Positions 56,694 through 64,000 of a DNA stretch of 64,000 nt are shown one piece after another. Position numbers and translations under genes: made by a program. The notes beneath the pieces are model-generated. The model saw only the letters and a program-made list of their open reading frames with translations. It had not been told where the DNA came from and searched no databases. The DNA is from Blattamonas nauphoetae. Lineage: Eukaryota; Preaxostyla; Oxymonadida. Within the stretch, counting starts at the first letter, position 1. Each line of letters starts with the position of its first letter. The stretch is taken from contig JARBJD010000107.1 of NCBI GenBank assembly GCA_033064195.1, positions 1-64,000 of the forward strand. The letters run 5' to 3'.

Positions 56694-59190
56694 AGACCCA
56701 ACCCGAGTTTTATGGGTAATCTCGAGAAAAATGAAACAATTGAGTAAGACTGTGGACACTCGAGTTATTCATGGTTAACTCGAGATAACTCTTGAAAACC
56801 GAGTTGCACACGTTCACAACCGAATTGACACATTTCACTCGAGTTCCTTCCCATAACTGTTTTTGAGAAAAAGAACATCTGAAAAGTTGATATTATCACT
56901 TCTTTTCAACTGATTTCTGATCATATTAGGTGAAAAGATGGATAGTCAAGATTTGAGGGACGAAAATGTGACACCGTCACCACAACATTCACAGATCATT
57001 CTCAAACCTGGAACTCCACAAACACCATTCCAGTGTGAGCTTTTATTTTGATATTTTGTTCTTTCTCTTTTGAAGATTACGACCCTCTGCTGGAAGTTTC
57101 ATTGGATTCCCGTCCCCAAGTTTCACCATCAATTCTCCCTTCTCATCACAAAACTCGTTGACAGATTCGAGATCACTTTTTCAACACCTCAATCTTCACA
57201 ATCGTCACGATCATCTGTTGATATTCGGTCAGCTTCGCCCACTATCAGGCCTCAAAAGCGAGAATCTTCAACTTCCATTGCGTCTCTTGGAGAACTCAAA
57301 AACAAACAAAGACAAGTCTTTCTGTCAGCAAAACCAATTGTGCCAATTCCAGAAAGTGGAGGAATCATTTGGTCGAAGTATGACGATGCAAACTTGTGGA
57401 AACAACTCAGATTGGAGAAAGACACTCTTCTTCATCTCTCCGCTCTCATCCAATCGAATTGTCCAGAATACAATCATCCAGGACCAAAGGGGAAACTCAC
57501 TCTCAAAGATGAATTAGTCGTTTATCTTGAATGGTTGAGCTCAACAGTTAAAATCAATCGACTGGCATCGGCATTGGGAATCAGTCCAAATCTCGCATCT
57601 AAAGCAATTCTACACATTCGCCCTCTCCTGTTCACTGTCCTTCAGGAACGATATTCTGTCCCGCCTCGCCCAACTCCAAATTTTCAAGCCAATTTCCCTT
57701 TCACCGCGCTTTATATTGATGCAACAACAATTGTTGTCCCCAGACCATTGACGGATTTTGAAGATAAGAAAGTACTTTGGGAAGGTCATCATTATTGTTA
57801 TGCGATGAAGGCTCAAGTGTGTGTTGAAGCCAAACCACCCTACAAAGCGCTCTTCGTTTCTGATTGTGTTGCTGGCTCAATCCACGATGTTGCTCTACTC
57901 CAAAAGACTCTCCAACCGATCGAACAATATCTGAACAAGACAGACCAGGAGAAAGAGCTCTATCCACAAGACAACGACCCAAAATGGGGAATTCAAGGCG
58001 ACATGGGATATCTCGGAGATTTTCCAACTCTTCGATTCAATCGTCCGAACAGAAGAAAAAAGAAAGAACAAACGAAGAAGAACAGAATGAACTCAATGTG
58101 AGAATTGCGTCTGACAGAGTTCAAGTGGAGAGATTCTTCGGAAGACTCAAATGGCTGTGGCTTCGAATGGGAGGGAAATACACTGCTGGCGTCAAACATA
58201 TCACGCAAGACTTCAAAAATGCGTGCTGGTTAACCAATATTCACCTCGAAAAGGACACAATTACCGACTTCCAGACGATTTTCATGAGAGGGCTCTTTCG
58301 GCCTCTTCAAGAAAAGAATCACGAATTCCACGGAGAAAACAACTCTATCGAAAACATCAAGCCGAGATTGAGGACTTTGAGAATGATTATGATCCAAGAA
58401 CAACAGGATTCGATGGAGTCTTTGATATTTCAGATTCTGACTAAAATATTCATCACAATTCACAACACACACTTACTTTTTCTCAATTTTGTTGAAAAAT
58501 GTTCTCAAAACGACGTTGAAGAGTCTTAAACTGTCATAAATGATAAAAACTCCCACATTCTTGTTTTTCATGTTTTTTAGAAATATTTGATTTGTTTTCT
58601 GTGTCTAATTCTTTAGACAACGTCTTGCTGTTAGGCCCACATTCTGGGCATCCTCATTCTGTTTCCTGGCGACTGACATTCACTTCGACACTTGGGGAGG
58701 ACCATATTAGCGCGAGCCCATGAAATCCTACCCGACCCAAGTTCCATGAATGATGTCTGCGGACAGCGAGAGGGAACCAATATCCAAGCAAGAGCGACTT
58801 ACATCGAGATGACACAGAACCTACTTGAGGTAAGTTCAATTCAAATACGTTGGGGCGTCGCCGACGGTTATAGTGAGAATTTTGGAAAAATTTCGATATA
58901 AGGGTCGGATCGACTTCGAATTTTTTAAAAGAGTTTTTCTTCAATAATTTGTTTCTTTTCGTACTAATGACAAGTTATAAATGAGGAAACACGATGAAAT
59001 GAATCAATTCGACGAAAGTTTGTCAAGATCAACCTGAAAAAAATGTTATGGGGTGAGAACTCGAGTGAAGTGTGGTTTATTCGGTTTTTCTGCTGTTTAT
59101 TCGGTTTTCACAAGGTATCTCGAGTTAAGTTGCGTTAACCGAATTGCCCTTCGTGATCACGAGTTTTCCCATTATACACGGGTTGGGTCT
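56694..59190. mobile_element. PIF/Harbinger-like DNA transposon, 2.5 kb
   Basis: The termini AGACCCAACCCGAGTTTTAT and AGACCCAACCCGTGTATAAT (read inward) are inverted and lie between ATT triplets (56691-56693 and 59191-59193); a TA duplication with one base less of TIR is equally possible. Inside is a gene for a DDE_4-type transposase. The remainder, about 58530-59100, is AT-rich with no gene that I recognise. CTCGAG/TCGAGTT words repeat near both ends. Confidence 0.82.
56938..58529 (+). pseudogene. DDE_4-type (PIF/Harbinger-like) transposase, frame-disrupted
   Basis: The long exon shows a DNA-binding helical region (DELVVYLEWLSSTVKINRLASALGIS), the first catalytic Asp in LYIDATTIVVPRP, the second in SDCVAGSIHDVALL, GDMGYLGDF, and the Glu in RVQVERFFGRLKWLW. 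The start exon (MDSQDLRDENVTP...) and a short intron near 57020 are likely. The frame changes in an A-rich run near 58050, between NRPNRRKKK and NELNVRIASDRV, and again before an acidic tail that ends at 58444. These changes imply a recent pseudogene unless they are sequence errors. A Myb-like second protein was not found. Confidence 0.75.
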
Positions 59191-59394
59191 ATTCATCATT
59201 TACAGAAATAATAGTTTCTTCACATCTCTATCTTCCGTCTCTCTCACAGCTCGTCTATCTCTGCCTTCGTCTCGCTCGTTCCTATCTCCCTTTCTAAAAT
59301 CGTCCGATACATCCTGGAACAAGTTTATTTTCGTAATCCTTCGTTTTTAACTGCAGGAATCACAAGTTGGACAGGTCACGATCTTCTCCTAAAG

Positions 59395-61411
59395 ATGTCT
59401 TCACCCCACCGAGCTCATCCAAACACTTTCCCTCTACCAGACGCTCCTGTATCGAAGGGAACAACCGCTCATTTCACTGATGACACATTATCTGCTCAGC
59501 TTTTTGCTTTGACATTCAATCGCCTTTCTGATGCGCCTCTAATCTCGATTCTGAACTAAAAGCCAATTTTCCTCATCTAAGTGTGTTCTTTCTTTGATTT
59601 TATCAACTTCACTGCTGTTTCCTTCTTTTGTCTTCCCACCTACACTCATCTCACGATCGAAGGAGTCAGAGAAGCAATAATCACTGCCACAAGACATTGC
59701 AGAACTTTCTGGATCGAAATATGTGAAATTACTTCGCAATCTGTTCTCACCGCTATTCATATGATTGTCTGGATTGTTCAGTTCGATCATGCTTCTTAGG
59801 TCTCTCTCTCCTGAGCGTCTGCAATTTGTGAACTGTTTGAAAAGAATTTCAATGATTCACACGTTCGGAACATTCACGTGAACGGTGTTTGAATGGACAG
59901 ATAAGGACAAATATGGTTGGGCGCGAATCAGAATGCGATGAAACACGAATCTAAGTTGAAGGGGAGGTCATTCTTCAGTCTTTCATTCGTTCATTTATGT
60001 TTCTGTCATCATCTCGTTCTCATCTTCACAGATTTTGAAGAGGGAACGCACAACTCAAAGCGGAGATCTCGAGAACACTAGAACTGAAACAGAAGGTCGA
60101 TTGGAAGAGTAAATAGCAAATCTGGAATTACCTCATCGTGACAACATAGAACGAACCAAATCTTAGCACGAATCCATCGTCAATCTTCAAAAAGAACTAG
60201 CATCTGAAAAAGAAGGACTTTGTGAACGAGAAAAGGAAGATGCGCGTCGAATTCAAAATGAAACGAATGAACAACGAATCCAGAAGGAATTTGGTGTTTT
60301 ATAAGCGACGGGAAATGGCCTATGGACAAATCCAAGTACACTCCGAATTGCGAAGGCTGATCTCGAAAGAGAAGGAGAATGATGGTAGAAAGAGCTCAAA
60401 GAAGAACAAAGGAAAAACAAACAAGCCGAGAATGAACTCCAGAATGTGCAGATGGGGCAGCTCAGAAGAGACGGGATTCCTCATAATCATCCTCCAAATA
60501 CTCACATTCAACGTTCAATATTTTCTTTCACTCGACAGCCCACTCGTCACATCAACAAATACATCAAACATCTCGCTCATCTCTCTGTCCGCCCTGTTGT
60601 CCTTCTACAATTTTCCGCTGAGCTTGCACTTGATGACGATCGTCCCGAAAGGACAGTCGGGGACAGTCGCCGATCATTCCCGTTCGACTTCATTCAGGTG
60701 AACGTTGTGTCGATCCTGGCGAGCATCTCCCACACCAGTCGAACAAGAACGGGTTTGTGATTCCTTATCTGGTGGAGCAGAAGACGGAGAGTTGGAAAAT
60801 GACGAGGAGGGAAGTGAGTGTGTCGAGGAGGGAGGTGAGTGTGTCGAGGAGGGAGGTGAGTGTGTCGAGGAGGGAAGTGAGTGTGTCGAGGAGGGAGGTG
60901 AGTGTGTCGAGGAGGGAAGTGAGTGTGTCGAGGAGGGAGGTGAGTGTGTCGAGGAGGGAGGTGAGTGTGTCGAGGAGGGAAGTGAGTGTGTCGAGGAGGG
61001 AGGTGAGTGTGTCGAGGAGGGAAGTGAGTGTGTCGAGGAGGGAAGTGAGTGTGTCGAGGAGGGAAGTGAGTGTGTCGAGGAGGGAGGTGAGTGTGTCGAG
61101 GAGGGAGGTGAGTGTGTCGAGGAGGGAGGTGAGTGTGTCGAGGAGGGAAGTGAGTGTGTCGAGGAGGGAGGTGCGCGAGTGGAGGGCGCGGAGGTTGAGG
61201 AGGGGAGGACAAGGTTGGATCGGGAGCAAATCAGCACAATGATGTTCTGAGCACGCCAGTTGTGTCGAGAGCGATGACACAGCCAGTGAACGCAATGAAT
61301 GAGCTGACGATCGCTGAAACGAGAAAGCGAGCAACAGCAGCCATCACTCCACAAAATAAACGGCCAGTTACTCCAGACACCACACGAACACCACGTCCCG
61401 TTGAGGTAAAA
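59395..61411 (+). pseudogene. Host-like coding sequence inside element B, fragmented
   Basis: An ATG at 59395 opens 54 residues (MSSPHRAHPNTFPLPDAPV) to a stop. Further on come a coiled-coil-like part (NLQKELASEKEGLCERE near 60190), the minisatellite region with open frames, and PVVSRAMTQPVNAMNELTIA...PQNKRPVTPDTTRTPRPVE near 61260-61400. The pieces lie in different frames. They could be exons of a multi-exon gene or a decayed captured gene. No family was recognised and no transposase motif is present. Confidence 0.35.
60814..61170. repeat. Minisatellite, 17 copies of a 21-bp unit
   Basis: The unit is GTGAGTGTGTCGAGGAGGGA plus one base (A or G alternating at one site). Since 21 is a multiple of three, all frames stay open through the array, and each strand offers heptad-like repeats such as VSVSRRE or EEGGECV. 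The open frames over this array are therefore not evidence of a gene. Confidence 0.95.
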
Positions 61412-61764
61412 TAGCGAGGAAGTGTCGTGATTGAGTGGTACGGAGTTAAATGCACTTGAATTTGATCATTTCAAGATTCAGTCTGATTGAGATCTCAATT
61501 CACACAAAAACGATGAAATGAAGGTTAAACTGAGATTCTAAACTATAATAATCCCAATTGTTGATTCATTGTGTTGAAGTGGAAACAAGTTGTTGATCCG
61601 ACCCAAAGTGAAAGGCAGAAAAAGGGACTGACAACTGACACGGCTTTTTGCCGTGTCACTCATGTATATGCACATTGCGTGTTGTCGTGTTCCCACTGAT
61701 CATGGGATGGAGTTCCACAACTGTTGCGTTTCATGTCATTCTCTCTTATTTTTCACTATTGTCG

Positions 61765-61860
61765 TAGGCTTGTCTGACCGACCAAAAGTGCCGGTCAGTG
61801 TCAGTTCAAATAACTTCAAAGGGTCAGATCTCACTCATTCTATAAATTGTGAGATATTGT
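61765..61860. mobile_element. Second terminus of the hAT-like family
   Basis: The sequence TAGGCTTGTCTGACCGACC followed by AAAAGTGCCGGTCAGTGTCAG matches the left end of the 36155-38151 element for about 40 bp, and a related GGGTCAGATCTCA word follows in both. No partner end was found before 64000, so the copy is truncated or runs out of the window. Confidence 0.75.
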
Positions 61861-63665
61861 GAAGAAATCGACAAGGTATCCATGTTTATGAACGAGAGAT
61901 GAATGGTGATGCCATTTTTTACTGTCTATGTGAGTTCTCTCTCATTGTTCGAAACAGAACTCATTTTTTCGCTTTCACAAGAGCTATCACTCACTAAAAT
62001 GTAGGAAAAATGACAAAAAAAAGTGCACAAAGACGCGACAGACCCTCAAAACAAGGGCTAACCAATCTTTGTGCTTCGAAATTTGAGCATTGATTCTTCA
62101 ATGATTTGACAACGATCAGAACGTTTTTCATGCGATATTAGCTCATATGCATCTCCTGGACTCACTCAACGATCGTTTTAAGACAGATCGAGTTCTTATC
62201 ATGCATTCCTTCATGCGACAGATGAGAGATGGAGGAGTGTGAGAAATCTGACGAGCAGTGGACAGAATAAAGGAATTCGTGAGCAGCAGTGATAAATGAG
62301 GAGTCTTTGAGGGAGGATGAGAGGTGGGGAGAGAAGAGAGCAGACAAAAGCCGGACAAGAGGTCGGATCGCTTCTCGCCGATTTGTGTGATGAACGAGTG
62401 TAGAAGGGATATGTTTGCCTGCAATGAGTTCATCACAATCATCGATCGAACTTTTGTACGACTGTTCCATCGATTGGGCCGAAGAGAGGCGTGAGCAGGC
62501 GATGACATGATGGTTGAGCGTCGATGGTTGTCCAGTTCGTCATCACGCAGTTGTTACCTGCTCTTCTTCTTTTCGGTGCTCATTGCGCGATTCCGCTGCC
62601 CAGACAGTTCCAAATCGTCCATCAACTGGGAGAGAACCATTTTTCGCCCGCTCTCCGTTTCTAACGACGAATCCGACTGTGACTCGATTGATCATCGCAT
62701 TGACCGTGCGAGTGTGTCGTTCCTGTCCTTCTTGAGCTGCCTCGCCTTCCTTTCGTGTTAATCTGCGGAGATATTGAGGATGCTGTGTGCCATCGTCACA
62801 CCATGGCTTGTCCACCCCTCCTTCAGCTGCAGAATGTTGGACTTTGAGAAATTTCTCTTCTCCATCCCTTCGAATGACATCTGAGTTCGAACTGAGCACT
62901 CTCGATGGGCTTGATAGCTCAGATTTGTTAATCCGAGATCGAGAGATGAGTGTCGGAGAATGCAATTGAGATGATGTCGACATATGATAACAATCCTGAT
63001 CCTCCCGTCACGTCCAGCAGCTTCAAATGGAGTTGAGGTGACGAAGAGAACGAGCAGCTTGTCACCCTCATCCAGTTCAGCGTTTTGACAATACATGCTT
63101 TGAGATGAAGTGCACACATTTGATGAAGATTAGCATTCACTGATTGTGATCTTCTTTTCATGATCACTTTGGCAGAACCAACAGAATGATTTCTATTCCT
63201 CGGTGTGTTATTTTGATAGGTGTGTCTGTAGGGCGCCAAGAGATTGTGACAGGATTTCGGCGATGACCATGCCAAATTGTTGAAGTGGGACAATATTTTT
63301 GAGATCATCGATCGCAATGGAAAAAGTTCGAGCGACATTTCGATTTTCAAATATCCTTTTATCCTTCACACATTCAGATTGATTGCATTTCTAAATGGAG
63401 ATTCCAGACGTTCTGACCTCCAAAGTCGTTCTGTCAATGAACGTGGTGTGATCAAACCATAATCGTGCGTTTTTGTCTATCTTCTCTGATTGAATCGTTT
63501 TTTTTTCGATTTTGCTGCCTGTGAAATATATCGTTGTCACGAATGAAAGAGTTTTCAATAAATGTTGTTCATGATTGTTCATCTACTTCGTCATTTCAAA
63601 TCAATCCGTTTCAATGATGCAAAAGACAACGTATTCTGGAACTATGTGCACAGTTTCAGTAAAAA
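61861..63665. other. Stretch without a confident gene
   Basis: Short frames overlap on both strands. The minus strand between 62160 and 62470 encodes a helical piece with protein-like composition (REAIRPLVRLLSALFSPHL), and 62780-63100 holds STPFEAAGRDGRIRIV, which is faintly ankyrin-like. These may be relics of host genes. No repeats or transposon ends other than the one at 61765 were found. Confidence 0.4.
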
Positions 63666-64000
63666 ATGGTTCATGGAACCAATACAGTGAAATGGATTAA
63701 AGATGAATATGTGTTCTTCGACGCCTGGAGTGCTTATGTGCCCTCGCCGTTGTTTTTGGAAGCACGCATGTTGCCGGAGCAATTATCGAAAAGCTGTCGC
63801 CTCTGCGCGTCTCTCGAAACTGCATTGGACGCTGTTCTGGCCGCTCTCCGCGGTCCGTCGGTGGATGGCACAGAAAAACAGGAATTTGGGAACTTTGGAT
63901 TGCCTCTGCTGTTGTCGTTTGGTCTGCTGTCCCCTTCTCCACCGCCGAACGTGGTGTCGCTGTTTGACGAGCTGGTTCTGCCGTTTCTGTCCTCTTTCCG
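63666..64000 (+). CDS. 5' part of an unknown gene, runs off the window
   Basis: An ATG at 63666 opens a frame without stops to the last base, 111 codons. It starts MVHGTNTVKWIKDEYVFFD and continues with hydrophobic helices (LETALDAVLAALRG, FGLPLLLSFGLL). The GC content rises within it compared with the AT-rich upstream region, as in coding sequence here. There is no signal peptide. The family is unknown and an upstream exon cannot be excluded. Confidence 0.5.
   Translation, partial: MVHGTNTVKWIKDEYVFFDAWSAYVPSPLFLEARMLPEQLSKSCRLCASLETALDAVLAALRGPSVDGTEKQEFGNFGLPLLLSFGLLSPSPPPNVVSLFDELVLPFLSSF

Larger units (their letters stand above)
55869..61668. mobile_element. 5.8-kb hAT-like element (element B), TGCACATT duplication
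   Basis: TGCACATT lies on both sides (55861-55868 and 61669-61676). The ends read inward TATACATGCCTGACATGACA and TATACATGAGTGACACGGCA. TGTCAGTGACATGA words repeat within the first 450 bp, as subterminal repeats do in hAT elements. The cut-out rebuilds the right end of element A as it stands in copy 1, which supports the boundaries. It contains a complete Harbinger-type element and a stretch of host-like coding sequence with a 21-bp minisatellite. No hAT transposase was recognised. Confidence 0.8.
53330..61698. mobile_element. Element A copy 2, inflated to 8.4 kb by nested transposons
   Basis: The left end CAGTGTGAACACGATCAC and the right end ...GTCGTGTTCCCACTG are the same as in copy 1 and are flanked by AT at 53328-53329 and 61699-61700. 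Positions 53330-53815 align with copy 1 almost base for base. After the nested set 53818-55856 and the element 55869-61668 are removed, the right end is rebuilt as TAATTGCACATTGCGTG, exactly as in copy 1. The core carries the empty sites for the three insertions of copy 1. It lies 13 bp upstream of the LSM8 start codon. Confidence 0.85.

Noticed and set aside
60674-61354. Long repetitive open frames on both strands over the 21-bp minisatellite
   Set aside because: A 21-bp unit keeps every frame open by arithmetic; frames on both strands cannot all be genes and none carries a non-repeat domain.

Overview
The window is eukaryotic. Recognisable host genes (Rab2-type GTPase, ubiquitin-L40 fusion, LSM8, PLRG1/PRP46, CTU1/NCS6, DPH6, peroxiredoxin, SF-assemblin, SWS1/ZSWIM7, a CIPK-type kinase, an importin-alpha-like protein) are split by very short GT-AG introns, about 31 to 95 nt where I could place them. 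Stop codons behave as in the standard code. Tight gene packing, short introns, a long beta-helix surface protein with one C-terminal membrane span, an SF-assemblin rootlet protein and a Polinton next to host genes suggest a free-living or gut flagellate. My best guess is an oxymonad or other Preaxostyla (Metamonada), but this is inference from gene style.

Layout. Positions 1 to about 16.26 kb hold most of a Polinton/Maverick: capsid region, small virion-type proteins, packaging ATPase, integrase, protein-primed DNA polymerase B and two paralogous small genes. The ATPase, integrase and polymerase frames are long and open; the capsid region and the first 1.3 kb are broken. From 16.5 to 19.4 kb there is a decayed DNA-transposon transposase and unassigned sequence. 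From 19.4 to 31.1 kb there are host genes: an 840-aa unknown, peroxiredoxin, a small membrane protein, the importin-alpha-like protein, the 1294-aa beta-helix protein and Rab2.

Two copies of a roughly 0.53-kb terminal-inverted-repeat element (here 'element A') lie at 31.35-38.44 kb and 53.33-61.70 kb. Each has been inflated to 7-8 kb by other transposons that landed inside it. Comparing the copies gives empty sites that fix the boundaries and target duplications of the nested elements: a Tc1/mariner foldback MITE, a 2.0-kb hAT-like element, a 4.2-kb element with a minisatellite and a relic of the beta-helix family, a second mariner-type element, an 864-bp element with 8-bp duplications, a 380-bp element, and a 5.8-kb hAT-like element that itself carries a PIF/Harbinger-like transposon.

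Between and beyond these lie host genes. The kinase, ubiquitin-L40, DPH6, SF-assemblin, SWS1, CTU1, two unknowns, PLRG1 and LSM8 occupy 38.44-53.32 kb. An open frame begins at 63.67 kb and runs off the window. The most striking observation is that element A copy 1 landed in the start codon of the kinase gene, and its 2-bp AT target duplication kept the ATG while separating the gene from its former upstream region.
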